A DNA stretch of 64,000 bases, from NCBI RefSeq assembly GCF_003731765.1, contig NZ_MOAL01000008.1:186001-250000 (forward strand), read 5' to 3'. Source of the DNA: Pseudomonas chlororaphis. GTDB taxonomy: Bacteria > Pseudomonadota > Gammaproteobacteria > Pseudomonadales > Pseudomonadaceae. The notes beneath the pieces were generated by a model. It worked only from the letters and a program-made list of their open reading frames with translations, did no database searches and had not been told where the DNA came from. This document shows positions 32,939 through 41,703 of this stretch, in pieces (the stretch's first letter is position 1; the number at the start of each line of letters is the position of its first letter). The position numbers were made by a program, and so were the translations under genes.

Positions 32939-33507
32939 AGCATGTCCGCCAGCCGGACCACGGTGGCATATTCACCGTGCAGGTTGGCCAGGGACATGGC
33001 ATGCACCTCTTCGGCTGTACGGGCTCGGCCATAGAAGTCCGGCTTGTCGAAGGTGTAGCAAGCGTCTTCCACCACCCAGGTGACAAACCCCAGGTTGCCC
33101 GCCGTGCGTGCCGTCGACTCCACCGAGTTATTGGTGGCCACCCCGACGATCACCAATTGCTCCACCCCCGCCCGCCGCAAATCCGCTTCCAGGGTCGTGC
33201 CACTGAAGGCATCCGGCACCTGCTTCTGAATCACTGCCTCATGCACCATCGGCACGAAGCGCGGCTGAAATTCCACCCCCGATTGCCCCGGCCAGAACAC
33301 CGAGTCCGGCGAGCGTGACAGGTGCTGCACATGAATCACCGGGCGCAGGCTTTCCCGCCACAGGGCCAGCAACTCGGCCATGCAATCTTCGGCCTGCGGA
33401 TTGTTGCGGCGCCCCAACTTGGGGTGATGAATACCCTGTTGCTGGTCGATGAGAATCAGGGTGGCGTTGCCTTTGAACTCCATGGCGGCTTTTCTCTTGC
33501 GAGTCAT
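32935..33507 (-). CDS. Isochorismatase-fold cysteine hydrolase family protein with Cys replaced by Ser
   Basis: 190-residue alpha/beta protein of the isochorismatase/nicotinamidase family. The catalytic Asp is D21 (LILIDQQQGIHHP) and the Lys is K95 (VIQKQVPDAFSGT, the cis-peptide region). The position of the nucleophile Cys, normally in GxxTxxCV, reads VGVATNNSVESTAR, with Ser128. So amidase chemistry through Cys is not expected; true isochorismatases also lack that Cys. The start at 33507 is uncertain, with ATG 33483 (MEFKGN) equally plausible. It is divergent from the GST gene. Confidence 0.83.
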   Translation of the reverse strand: MTRKRKAAMEFKGNATLILIDQQQGIHHPKLGRRNNPQAEDCMAELLALWRESLRPVIHVQHLSRSPDSVFWPGQSGVEFQPRFVPMVHEAVIQKQVPDAFSGTTLEADLRRAGVEQLVIVGVATNNSVESTARTAGNLGFVTWVVEDACYTFDKPDFYGRARTAEEVHAMSLANLHGEYATVVRLADML

Positions 33508-33628
33508 TGAATTTCCCGCACTTCAACATCACCTTTCACCCACAGGCAAGCGATACACAGCAGACAGGACGACCTAATGCCGGCATTTGCTGTCCTTCCA
33601 TAAAGACCCATCCCTTCTGGAGAGCTGC

Positions 33629-34273
33629 ATGATCGACCTGTATTACTGGACCACCCCCAACGGCCACAAGATTTCCCTGTTTCTCGAAGAGGCCGGCCTG
33701 CCCTACAAGCTGCACCCGGTGAACATCAGCCAGGGCGAGCAGTTCAAACCCGAATTCCTCAAGATTGCCCCCAACAACCGCATCCCGGCCATTGTCGATC
33801 AGCAACCCGACGATGGCGGTGCGCCGCTGTCGCTGTTCGAGTCCGGGGCCATCCTGCTGTACCTGGCGGAAAAAACCGGGAAATTTTTGCCCACTGACCT
33901 GCGCGGTCGCCAGGAAGCCCTGCAATGGCTGTTCTGGCAGATGGGTGGCCTGGGACCAATGGCCGGGCAGAACCACCACTTCAGTCGCTTCGCCCCCGAG
34001 AAAATCCCCTACGCGATCAAGCGTTATGTCGATGAAACCGCCCGCCTGTACGGGGTGCTGGACCGGCGCCTAGCGGATCGCGAGTTCGTCGCCGGCCAGG
34101 ACTACAGCATCGCTGACATGGCGATTTACCCGTGGATCGTCTCCCATCAATGGCAGGGCCAGCACTTGGAGGACTTCCCCAACGTGCAGCGCTGGTTCAA
34201 TCGGATCAAGGCACGACCCGCCACCGAGCGAGCCTACGCACTGGTGGCCCAGGTCAATCCGCCCAAGGCATAA
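33629..34273 (+). CDS. Glutathione S-transferase, YfcG-like
   Basis: 214 residues. The N-terminal thioredoxin-like domain carries TTPNGHKISLFLEEAGLPY and NNRIPAIVDQ (cis-Pro loop) and LFESGAILLYLAEKTG (glutathione gamma-glutamyl contacts). The C-terminal helical domain includes GPMAGQNHHFSRFAPEKIPY and YSIADMAIYPWI. This is the nu-class pattern of E. coli YfcG/YghU, which act as disulfide-bond reductases. GGAG lies six bases upstream of the chosen ATG. Confidence 0.9.
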   Translation: MIDLYYWTTPNGHKISLFLEEAGLPYKLHPVNISQGEQFKPEFLKIAPNNRIPAIVDQQPDDGGAPLSLFESGAILLYLAEKTGKFLPTDLRGRQEALQWLFWQMGGLGPMAGQNHHFSRFAPEKIPYAIKRYVDETARLYGVLDRRLADREFVAGQDYSIADMAIYPWIVSHQWQGQHLEDFPNVQRWFNRIKARPATERAYALVAQVNPPKA

Positions 34274-34318
34274 AGCCGGCTGGCTCCGGCAAACGGCGGC
34301 CGGAGCCGGCTATTTGTC
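34274..34318 (+). terminator. Likely terminator after the GST gene
   Basis: GGCTCCGGC and GCCGGAGCC pair around an 8-base loop, extended by AGCC/GGCT, followed by TATTTGTCTT. The T run is interrupted, so confidence is modest. Confidence 0.45.
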
Positions 34319-34415
34319 TTGCAACCTGCAAATACCCGCAAACCCTGCTTGCGCGGCACTGTTGCGCTCACTAACGTAGCGCCTTTATCGACGCAACCCC
34401 CGCAGGAGCTTTGCC

Positions 34416-36851
34416 ATGGCCTCGCCAGCCCTCTCACTTTTTCTTCCCCGGCTCGGCGTGGCCGCGGCAGTGGCCGGCGTTCTCAGCCTGGCCGGTTGCC
34501 AGTCATGGAACACCCAGGACAGCCTGCCACCCACCTCTGGCGTGCAGCCACTCAAAGGCCTGGCGCAAAACGTCTCGGTACGCCGCAATGCCACAGGCGT
34601 GCCGCTGATCGAAAGCAATAGCTTCCACGACGCCCTGTTCACTCTGGGTTATGTCCAGGCCAGCGACCGCATCAGCCAGATGGTCACCCTGCGCCTGCTG
34701 GCCCAGGGCCGCCTGGCAGAAATGTCCGGGGCCGACGCCCTGGAAGTCGACCGCCTGATGCGTGCGGTGAACCTGCGCAAGAACGCCGACGAGCTGTACA
34801 AAGCCTCGTCGCCGCGCATCAAGCGCTTCTTCGAAGTCTATGCCCGGGGCGTCAATGCCTACCTGTTCCGCTACCGCGACAAGCTGCCGCCAGACCTGGC
34901 CGCCACCGGCTACAAGCCCGAGTACTGGAAGCCTGAAGACTCGGCCCTGATCTTCTGCCTGCTGAATTTCGGCCAGTCGGCCAACCTGCAGGAAGAAATC
35001 AATGCCCTGGTGCTGGCTCAGCAAGTGGGCAGCGATAAGCTGCCCTGGCTGACCCCGAGCTACCCGGACGAGCCGCTGCCCTCGGGCGAAAGCGAAAAAC
35101 TCAAAGGCCTGCCGCTCAAGGTCGCCGGCCTGGCCGAGGTCAGCGCCGCCACCGAACGACTGGCCCGCCTCAACACCCTGGGCATCGCCACTGGCAGCAA
35201 CCTGGCCGTCGCTCCCCAGCGCAGCCGCAGTGGCAAAAGCCTGCTGGCTGTGGACAGCTATCTGCCGGCCTGGCACTACGTGCAGATCCGCGCGCCGAAA
35301 TACCAGGCCGCAGGCGCCTCGATCGCCGGCCTGCCAGCCATTCTCCAGGGGTTCAATGGCAAGGTGGCCTGGAGCCTGAGTTCGGTGAACGGTGACAACC
35401 AGGACCTGTTCCTGGAAAAACTCAAGCGCCAGGGCAACGCCCTGTACTACGAAGCCGGCGGCAAATGGCAGCCGGTCACCGTGCGCAATGAAACCTACTT
35501 CGTCAAAGGCCAGCGGCCGATCCGCGAAGCCGTCTATGAAACCCGTCACGGCCCGCTGCTCAACAGTGCCCTGGGCGGTGCCAATGCGCTGACCAGTGGC
35601 TACGGCCTGGCCCTGCAAATGCCCGACTTCAAGGACGACAAGAGCCTCGACGCGTTCTTCGACCTGTCCCGGGCGCAGAACGTCGAGAAGGCGTCGGACG
35701 CCAGCCGCGAGATCCGCGCCATTGCCCTGAACATGGTGTTCGCCGACGCCAGCAACATCGGCTGGCAAGTCACCGGCCGCTTCCCCAATCGCCGTGAAGG
35801 CCAGGGCCTGCTGCCATCGCCGGGCTGGGACGGGCGCTACGATTGGGACGGTTACGCCGACCCGATGCTCCACCCTTACGACCAGGACCCCACCAAGGGC
35901 TGGCTGGGCACGGCTAACCAACGGGTGATCACCCAGGGTTACGGCATGCAACTGTCCAACTCCTGGTACTACCCGGAGCGGGCCGAGCGCCAGGCTGAAC
36001 TGGCGGGCCGGGGCAAACTCGACAACCGCGCCCTGGTGGCCCTGCAGTACGACCAGGGCAGCACCTTCGCTGCCAAACTGAAGGCCATGTTTGAAGCACC
36101 GGGCATGGCACAGCCGCTGAAAAAGGCCATCGATGCCCTGCCGGACGCAGAACGCAGCAAGGCTCGCGAAGCCTACAGCCGACTGATGGCATTCGATGGC
36201 CGGGTCAGCGCCAGCTCGGCGGACGCGGCTATTTATGAACTGTTCCTGCAGGAAAGCGCGAAGCAGATCTTCCTCGACAAACTGGGCCCGGAATCCAGCG
36301 CCACCTGGAAAGCCTTCGTCAGCAACGCCCAACTGTCCTACTCGGCCCAGGCCGACCACCTGCTGGGCCGCGAAGACAGCCCGTTCTGGGACGACTCGCG
36401 GACCCCGCAGAAGGAAGACAAGCCGGCGATCCTCGCCCGCAGCCTGGCGGCCAGCATCAGTGCCGGAGAAAGCCTGATGGGCGCCGACCGCAAGGCCTGG
36501 CAATGGGGCAAGCTGCACAGCTACCAATGGAACGCCGCCAATGGCCAAGCCCTGCGCGCGCCGTTGCAAGCGGGTGGCGACCACAGCACCCTGAATGGTG
36601 CGGCCTATCGTTGGGGCCAGGACTTCGCTGTCAGCGATACCCCGGCCCTGCGCTTTATCGTCGACTTCGGCCAGCTCGAACCGCTGACCGCCATGAACAG
36701 CACGGGCCAGTCGGGCAATCCGGCCAGCCCTTTCTACGCCAACGGCATCGACGGCTGGCTCAAGGGCCAGTACCTGAGCCTGCCGCTGCAACCGCAGAAC
36801 TTCGAGCGCAGCTACGGCAAAACCCGCCTGACCCTGGTGCCCGGCAAGTAA
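34416..36851 (+). CDS. quiP: Penicillin acylase-family lipoprotein, probable acyl-homoserine lactone acylase QuiP
   Basis: 811-residue Ntn-hydrolase precursor. A signal with lipobox LSLAGC (Cys28) sends it to the periplasm or outer membrane. The alpha-chain region contains DALFTLGYVQASDRISQMV and LLAQGRLAEMSG. The self-cleavage site is predicted at G260|S261 in GIATGSNLAVAPQ, with Ser261 the catalytic N-terminal nucleophile of the beta-chain. N-terminal similarity to P. aeruginosa QuiP (PA1032) is recalled rather than tested. QuiP degrades long-chain homoserine lactones. GGAGC precedes the ATG. No luxI/luxR homologue is in the window. Confidence 0.83.
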   Translation: MASPALSLFLPRLGVAAAVAGVLSLAGCQSWNTQDSLPPTSGVQPLKGLAQNVSVRRNATGVPLIESNSFHDALFTLGYVQASDRISQMVTLRLLAQGRLAEMSGADALEVDRLMRAVNLRKNADELYKASSPRIKRFFEVYARGVNAYLFRYRDKLPPDLAATGYKPEYWKPEDSALIFCLLNFGQSANLQEEINALVLAQQVGSDKLPWLTPSYPDEPLPSGESEKLKGLPLKVAGLAEVSAATERLARLNTLGIATGSNLAVAPQRSRSGKSLLAVDSYLPAWHYVQIRAPKYQAAGASIAGLPAILQGFNGKVAWSLSSVNGDNQDLFLEKLKRQGNALYYEAGGKWQPVTVRNETYFVKGQRPIREAVYETRHGPLLNSALGGANALTSGYGLALQMPDFKDDKSLDAFFDLSRAQNVEKASDASREIRAIALNMVFADASNIGWQVTGRFPNRREGQGLLPSPGWDGRYDWDGYADPMLHPYDQDPTKGWLGTANQRVITQGYGMQLSNSWYYPERAERQAELAGRGKLDNRALVALQYDQGSTFAAKLKAMFEAPGMAQPLKKAIDALPDAERSKAREAYSRLMAFDGRVSASSADAAIYELFLQESAKQIFLDKLGPESSATWKAFVSNAQLSYSAQADHLLGREDSPFWDDSRTPQKEDKPAILARSLAASISAGESLMGADRKAWQWGKLHSYQWNAANGQALRAPLQAGGDHSTLNGAAYRWGQDFAVSDTPALRFIVDFGQLEPLTAMNSTGQSGNPASPFYANGIDGWLKGQYLSLPLQPQNFERSYGKTRLTLVPGK

Positions 36852-36876
36852 CCTCGCCCAAGCCCGCCCTGCACTG

Positions 36877-36901
36877 GTGCAGGAGCGGGCTTGCCCGCGA
36901 C
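36877..36901. repeat. Single REP-like element
   Basis: GTGCAGGAGCGGGCTTGCCC GCGAC: the Pseudomonas REP core as a single copy, 25 bases after the acylase gene. Confidence 0.6.
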
Positions 36902-37022
36902 CTCCCCCTTGCTTACCCCTTCGCCCTGTATTGAGGCAGGCATTTCGTCGCGCCCGATTTCAGGGCGGCAGCGATGCTCAAGCACCTCTCTCCCCACCTT
37001 TTAAAACGCTTGTTCGGGACTC

Positions 37023-37038
37023 TGGTTCGGAAATTGCT
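37023..37038 (+). promoter_or_regulatory. Putative sigma-54 (RpoN) promoter of the aot operon
   Basis: TGGTTCGGAAATTGCT shows GG-N10-GC with the TGG and TTGCT elements of the -24/-12 consensus (TGGCAC-N5-TTGCW). It lies 80 bases upstream of the aotJ ATG. No enhancer site was identified. Confidence 0.55.
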
Positions 37039-37117
37039 ACTTTCATTGAGTCTGATGCGTTCCAGTAACAGTACTCATGCGCCACAAGCGCTCATATTGG
37101 TTTTTAGGGATTGAATA

Positions 37118-37900
37118 ATGAAAAAAGCATTGCTGACCCTTTCTGCACTGGCACTCTGCATGGCCGCCGGCTCCGCCCTGGCCAAGGACTACAAGGAACT
37201 GCGCTTTGGCGTGGACCCGTCGTACGCCCCATTTGAGTCCAAAGCAGCCGACGGCAGCCTGGTGGGCTTCGACATCGACCTGGGCAACGCCATCTGCGCG
37301 GAGCTGAAGGTCAAGTGCAAGTGGGTTGAAAGCGACTTCGACGGCATGATCCCCGGCCTCAAGGCCAACAAATTCGACGGCGTGATCTCGTCCATGACCG
37401 TGACCCCGGCGCGGGAAAAGGTCATCGACTTCTCCAACGAACTGTTCTCCGGCCCGACGTCCTTCGTGTTCAAGAAAGGCTCGGGGCTGACCGAAGAAAC
37501 CGCCTCCCTGAAAGGCAAGACCGTGGGTTACGAGCAAGGCACCATCCAGGAAGCCTACGCCAAGGCCGTGCTGGACAAGGCCGGGGTCAAGACCCAGGCC
37601 TACCAGAACCAGGACCAGGTTTACTCCGACCTGATTTCCGGCCGCCTGGACGCCTCGATCCAAGACATGCTGCAAGCCGAGCTGGGCTTCCTGAAGTCGC
37701 CACAAGGGGCTGACTACGAGGTCAGCAAGCCGGTGGATGATCCATTGCTCCCTTCCAAGACCGCCGTCGGCATCTCGAAAGGTAACAAAGAGCTGAAAGC
37801 CCTTCTGGATAAAGGTATCAAAGCGTTACACGATGATGGCACCTACGCCACTATCCAGAAAAAGCACTTCGGCGATCTGAACCTCTACAGCGGTAAATAA
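37118..37900 (+). CDS. aotJ: Arginine/ornithine ABC transporter periplasmic binding protein
   Basis: 260-residue periplasmic receptor. The signal peptide MKKALLTLSALALCMAAGS ends ALA before KDYKELRFG. The polar amino acid receptor signature is clear: GVDPSYAPFESKAADGSLVG then FDIDLGNAICAELK, with GVISSMTVTPAREKVIDFS. The order of the next genes (two permeases, an AstE/AspA-like protein, an ATPase) is that of P. aeruginosa aotJQMOP, which imports arginine and ornithine. A terminator follows directly. Confidence 0.93.
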   Translation: MKKALLTLSALALCMAAGSALAKDYKELRFGVDPSYAPFESKAADGSLVGFDIDLGNAICAELKVKCKWVESDFDGMIPGLKANKFDGVISSMTVTPAREKVIDFSNELFSGPTSFVFKKGSGLTEETASLKGKTVGYEQGTIQEAYAKAVLDKAGVKTQAYQNQDQVYSDLISGRLDASIQDMLQAELGFLKSPQGADYEVSKPVDDPLLPSKTAVGISKGNKELKALLDKGIKALHDDGTYATIQKKHFGDLNLYSGK

Positions 37901-37907
37901 TGCCCTG

Positions 37908-37937
37908 GCGCCCATCTCCCGATGGGCGCTTTTTTTA
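37908..37937 (+). terminator. Rho-independent terminator between aotJ and aotQ
   Basis: GCGCCCATC, loop TCCC, GATGGGCGC, then TTTTTTT. It ends 20 bases before the aotQ start. Leaky termination would keep receptor messages above those of the permeases. Confidence 0.9.
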
Positions 37938-37957
37938 TCGCCACAGGTCCCCGATTT

Positions 37958-38686
37958 ATGTTCGAAGAACTCCTGCAAAGCCTAGGGCTTTCAGCATTCA
38001 GCCTGAAGGGCTTCGGCCCCTTGTTGCTGGAAGGCACCTGGATGACCATCAAGCTCTCGGTACTGTCGCTGCTGGTGAGCGTCCTGCTCGGCCTGATCGG
38101 CGCCAGCGCCAAATTGTCCCGCCTGAAACTGCTGCGGGTCCCGGCCCAGCTCTACACCACGCTGATTCGCGGGGTGCCGGACCTGGTGCTGATGCTGCTG
38201 ATTTTCTACAGCCTACAAACCTGGCTGACCTCCTTTACCGACTTCATGGAATGGGAATACATCGAAATCAACCCATTCAGCGCCGGGGTCATCACCCTGG
38301 GCTTTATCTATGGTGCCTATTTCACGGAAACCTTCCGCGGCGCCATCCTCGCCGTGCCCCGCGGCCAGGTGGAAGCAGCGACGGCCTACGGCCTGAAACG
38401 CGCCCAGCGCTTTCGCTTCGTGGTCTTCCCGCAAATGATGCGTTTTGCCCTGCCGGGCATCGGCAACAACTGGATGGTCATGCTCAAGGCCACGGCCCTG
38501 GTGTCGATCATCGGCCTGGCGGACTTGGTCAAGGCGGCCCAGGACGCGGGCAAAAGCACGTATCAACTGTTTTATTTCCTGGTCATCGCGGCGCTGATCT
38601 ACCTGCTGATCACCAGCGCGTCCAACGTCGTCCTGCGCTGGCTTGAACGCCGCTACGCCGCAGGTTCCCGGGAGGCCGTGCGATGA
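37958..38686 (+). CDS. aotQ: Arginine/ornithine ABC transporter permease
   Basis: Inner-membrane permease of the HisQ/ArtQ type, 242 residues with about five spans. Conserved segments: LLLEGTWMTIKLSVLSLLV, RGVPDLVLMLLIFY, and the coupling loop GQVEAATAYGLKRAQRFRFV ending FPQMMRFALPGIGNNW. ATG 37958 is chosen because the in-frame start at 37922 lies in the terminator stem. It overlaps aotM by four bases. Confidence 0.92.
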   Translation: MFEELLQSLGLSAFSLKGFGPLLLEGTWMTIKLSVLSLLVSVLLGLIGASAKLSRLKLLRVPAQLYTTLIRGVPDLVLMLLIFYSLQTWLTSFTDFMEWEYIEINPFSAGVITLGFIYGAYFTETFRGAILAVPRGQVEAATAYGLKRAQRFRFVVFPQMMRFALPGIGNNWMVMLKATALVSIIGLADLVKAAQDAGKSTYQLFYFLVIAALIYLLITSASNVVLRWLERRYAAGSREAVR

Positions 38687-39393
38687 TCGAGCTCTTGCAG
38701 GAATACTGGCGCCCCTTCCTTTATAGCGACGGCTACAACATCACCGGCCTGGCCATGACCCTGTGGCTGCTCAGCGCCTCGATCTGCATCGGTTTCCTGG
38801 TGTCGATCCCGCTGTCCATCGCCCGTGTCTCGCCCAAGCGCTATGTCCGCTGGCCAGTGCAGTTCTACACCTACCTGTTCCGGGGCACGCCGCTGTATAT
38901 CCAGTTGCTGATTTGCTACACGGGGATCTACAGCATCGCGGCGATCCGCGCCCAGCCGGTGCTGGATGCATTTTTTCGCGACGCCATGAACTGCACCATC
39001 CTGGCCTTCGCCCTCAACACCTGCGCCTACACCACGGAGATTTTTGCCGGGGCGATCCGCAGCATGGCCCACGGCGAAGTGGAAGCCGCCAAAGCCTATG
39101 GGCTGAGCGGCTGGAAACTGTACGCCTACGTGATCATGCCCTCGGCGCTGCGGCGCTCGCTGCCTTACTACAGCAACGAAGTGATCCTGATGCTGCACTC
39201 CACCACCGTGGCCTTCACCGCAACCATTCCGGATGTGCTGAAAGTCGCCCGTGATGCCAACTCGGCGACTTTCCTGACCTTCCAGTCCTTCGGCATTGCC
39301 GCGCTGATCTATCTGGGCGTGACCTTTGCCCTGGTGGGGCTGTTTCGCCTCGCCGAGCGTCGCTGGCTGGCCTTCCTCGGACCGACTCACTAG
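38683..39393 (+). CDS. aotM: Arginine/ornithine ABC transporter permease
   Basis: Partner permease of the HisM/ArtM type, 236 residues. Features: GLAMTLWLLSASICIGFLVS near the N-terminus, YLFRGTPLYIQLLICYTGIY, and the EAA loop HGEVEAAKAYGLSGWKLYAY ahead of VIMPSALRRSLPYYSNE. Its ATG overlaps the aotQ stop (ATGA), indicating coupled translation. Confidence 0.92.
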   Translation: MIELLQEYWRPFLYSDGYNITGLAMTLWLLSASICIGFLVSIPLSIARVSPKRYVRWPVQFYTYLFRGTPLYIQLLICYTGIYSIAAIRAQPVLDAFFRDAMNCTILAFALNTCAYTTEIFAGAIRSMAHGEVEAAKAYGLSGWKLYAYVIMPSALRRSLPYYSNEVILMLHSTTVAFTATIPDVLKVARDANSATFLTFQSFGIAALIYLGVTFALVGLFRLAERRWLAFLGPTH

Positions 39394-39419
39394 AACCTGC
39401 TGCGAGAATCGAACCACCC

Positions 39420-40538
39420 ATGCGCCACCAGACTCATGACCTGCTTGCCCCGGTGCCGGGCACTGCGCGGCAGATCCACAGTTTTCACTTCGGGCCCACC
39501 GAGGGGCCGGGCAAGATCTACATCCAGTCGTCCCTGCATGCCGATGAATTGCCCGGCATGCTGGTGGCCTGGCACCTCAAGCAACGCCTGAGCGAGCTGG
39601 AAGCCGCCGGGCGCCTGCGCAGCGAAATCGTCCTGGTCCCCGTGGCCAACCCGGTGGGCCTGGAGCAGGTGCTGATGGACGTTCCATTGGGGCGCTACGA
39701 ACTGGAGAGCGGGCAGAACTTCAATCGCTGGTTCGTCGACCTCAGTGACGAGGTCGGCGACCGGGTCGAGGGGCTGCTGAGCGACGACCCGCAACACAAC
39801 CTCGAGCAGATCCGCGGCAGTTTGCGCGAAGCCCTGGCCCGCCAGGCACCCGCCACCCAATTGCAATCCCAACGCCTGGCCCTGCAACGCCTGGCCTGCG
39901 ATGCAGACATGGTGCTGGACCTGCACTGTGATTTCGAAGCCGTGGCCCACCTGTACACCACCCCGCAAGCCTGGCCCGAGGTGGAGCCGCTGGCGCGCTA
40001 CATCGGTTCGGAAGCCAGCCTGCTGGCCACTGATTCGGGCGGTCAGTCGTTCGACGAATGCTTCACCCTGCTGTGGTGGCAATTGCAGCAACGCTTCGGC
40101 GATCGCTATGCCATCCCCCAAGGCAGCTTCTCCGTGACCCTGGAGCTGCGCGGCCAGGGCGACGTCAATCACGGCCTGGCCAGCCTCGACTGCCAGGCCC
40201 TGCTGGATTACCTGACCCACTTCGGCGCCATCGACGGCCAGGCGCCGCCGCTGCCAGAGCTGCCCTACCCGGCCACGCCCCTGGCGGCGGTGGAGCCGGT
40301 CGCCACTCCGCAGGGCGGCCTGCTGGTGTTCAGCGTGCTGCCGGGGGAGTACCTGGAAGCCGGCCAGGAGGTGGCGCAAATCATCGACCCGATCACCGAT
40401 CGGGTAACCCCGGTGCACTGCCAGAACGCCGGGCTGCTCTACGCCCGCTCGCTGCGACGCATGGCCACTGCCGGCATGGTGGTTGCCCACATTGCCGGCC
40501 AACAGGCCTATCGCACCGGCTACCTACTTTCGCCTTGA
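39420..40538 (+). CDS. aotO: AotO: AstE/AspA-family zinc deacylase-like protein of the aot operon
   Basis: 372-residue protein of the succinylglutamate desuccinylase/aspartoacylase (M14-like) family. The zinc motif HxxE appears in QSSLHADELPGMLVAWHL, and VLDLHCDFEAVAHLY supplies the distal His. The C-terminal beta domain (LLVFSVLPGEYLEAGQEVAQ) is the barrel-sandwich common to these enzymes. In P. aeruginosa aotO sits at the same place but is reported not to be needed for transport. Its substrate is unknown; an N-acyl or amide derivative of arginine or ornithine is a plausible guess. Confidence 0.87.
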   Translation: MRHQTHDLLAPVPGTARQIHSFHFGPTEGPGKIYIQSSLHADELPGMLVAWHLKQRLSELEAAGRLRSEIVLVPVANPVGLEQVLMDVPLGRYELESGQNFNRWFVDLSDEVGDRVEGLLSDDPQHNLEQIRGSLREALARQAPATQLQSQRLALQRLACDADMVLDLHCDFEAVAHLYTTPQAWPEVEPLARYIGSEASLLATDSGGQSFDECFTLLWWQLQQRFGDRYAIPQGSFSVTLELRGQGDVNHGLASLDCQALLDYLTHFGAIDGQAPPLPELPYPATPLAAVEPVATPQGGLLVFSVLPGEYLEAGQEVAQIIDPITDRVTPVHCQNAGLLYARSLRRMATAGMVVAHIAGQQAYRTGYLLSP

Positions 40539-40551
40539 GGATGCACGCCCC

Positions 40552-41316
40552 ATGTACAAACTGACCATCGAAGGCCTGCACAAATGCTATGGCGACAACC
40601 AAGTGCTCAAAGGCGTTTCGCTCAAGGCAAAGACCGGTGACGTGATCAGCCTGATCGGCGCCAGCGGCTCGGGCAAAAGCACCTTCCTGCGTTGCATCAA
40701 CTTCCTGGAAACCCCTGACGACGGCGCCATGAGCCTGGACGGCCAACAGATCCGCATGGTCAGCGACCGCCACGGCATGCGCGTGGCCGACGACGCCGAA
40801 CTGCAACGAATCCGCACTCGCCTGGCCATGGTATTCCAGCACTTCAACCTGTGGAGCCACATGACCGTACTGGAGAACATCACCATGGCTCCGCGCCGAG
40901 TGCTGGGCGTGGGCAAGCAGGAGGCGGAAGAGCGGGCACGGCGCTACCTGGACAAGGTCGGCCTGCCGGCGCGCGTCGCCGACCAATACCCGGCGTTCCT
41001 CTCCGGCGGCCAGCAACAACGGGTGGCGATTGCCCGGGCCCTGGCCATGGAACCGGAAGTCATGCTGTTCGACGAACCCACCTCGGCCCTGGACCCGGAA
41101 CTGGTGGGCGAAGTGCTCAAGGTGATCCAAGGCCTGGCCGAAGAAGGCCGGACCATGATTATGGTCACCCATGAAATGAGCTTCGCCCGAAAGGTATCCA
41201 GCCAGGTGCTGTTTCTGCACAAAGGCCTGGTAGAAGAAGAAGGCACACCCGAGGAAGTACTGGGGCATCCAAAAAGCGAGCGCTTGCAGCAGTTTCTCAG
41301 CGGCAACCTTAAATAA
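40552..41316 (+). CDS. aotP: Arginine/ornithine ABC transporter ATPase
   Basis: Cytoplasmic ATPase of the HisP type, 254 residues. Walker A GASGSGKST, Q-loop LAMVFQHFNLWSHMTVLENI, signature LSGGQQQRVAIARAL, Walker B VMLFDEPTSALDPELV and switch His in MVTHEMSFARKV. The start is ATG 40552 with GAGG upstream; an in-frame start at 40483 lies inside aotO. In P. aeruginosa argR follows aotP; here a small unrelated gene on the other strand follows. Confidence 0.94.
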   Translation: MYKLTIEGLHKCYGDNQVLKGVSLKAKTGDVISLIGASGSGKSTFLRCINFLETPDDGAMSLDGQQIRMVSDRHGMRVADDAELQRIRTRLAMVFQHFNLWSHMTVLENITMAPRRVLGVGKQEAEERARRYLDKVGLPARVADQYPAFLSGGQQQRVAIARALAMEPEVMLFDEPTSALDPELVGEVLKVIQGLAEEGRTMIMVTHEMSFARKVSSQVLFLHKGLVEEEGTPEEVLGHPKSERLQQFLSGNLK

Positions 41317-41383
41317 GCGCTGAGTGGCCCCGCCAGACGGACTCCCAGGATTCTCGACGGGCGGGGCGCATCACGCTCAAGGC

Positions 41384-41596
41384 TCACGCCACAGGCGCGG
41401 GAGGCGGTTCGTCCGGCAAGGTGGGCTCGCCAGGTTCGGTCGGTTCAGTGGGTTGTGGGTAGTCAGGATCGGGCTGACCGGGAATGCCGCCTGCCAGACT
41501 TATGGGAGGATGGGCCAACAAGGACCAGGCCAATACGCCCACCTGATTGGGCTCAAGCTTGGCCAGTGCTGCACTTATTCGCGGATCGATCTTCAT
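41384..41596 (-). CDS. Small Pro-rich hypothetical protein
   Basis: 70 residues: an N-terminal helix-like part (MKIDPRISAALAKLEPNQVG, VLAWSLLAHPPISLAGG) and a Pro/Glu/Thr tail (PDPDYPQPTEPTEPGEP). GGAG lies six bases before the ATG, which supports a real start. No domain is known to me. It lies between aotP (convergent) and dcd (same strand, upstream). Confidence 0.6.
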   Translation of the reverse strand: MKIDPRISAALAKLEPNQVGVLAWSLLAHPPISLAGGIPGQPDPDYPQPTEPTEPGEPTLPDEPPPAPVA

Positions 41597-41703
41597 AGGG
41601 CACTCCTGAGCTGTGCCCGGTACGCCTTGCGCGAACCGGAGCAGTACACCCAATAGAGTGCCTGCCCGCTCAGGAATTCCCACGGTTCGTCAGGAGGACG
41701 AAC

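Noticed and set aside
34503..36791. Open frame of about 760 codons opposite the acylase gene
   Set aside because: Mirror of a well-supported gene; its translation is rich in Gln, Val, Gly and Ala, as for other antisense shadows in this genome.
41333..41370. GC-rich inverted repeat after aotP (CCCCGCC and GGCGGGG)
   Set aside because: Loop of about 25 bases and no T tract; not convincing as a terminator.
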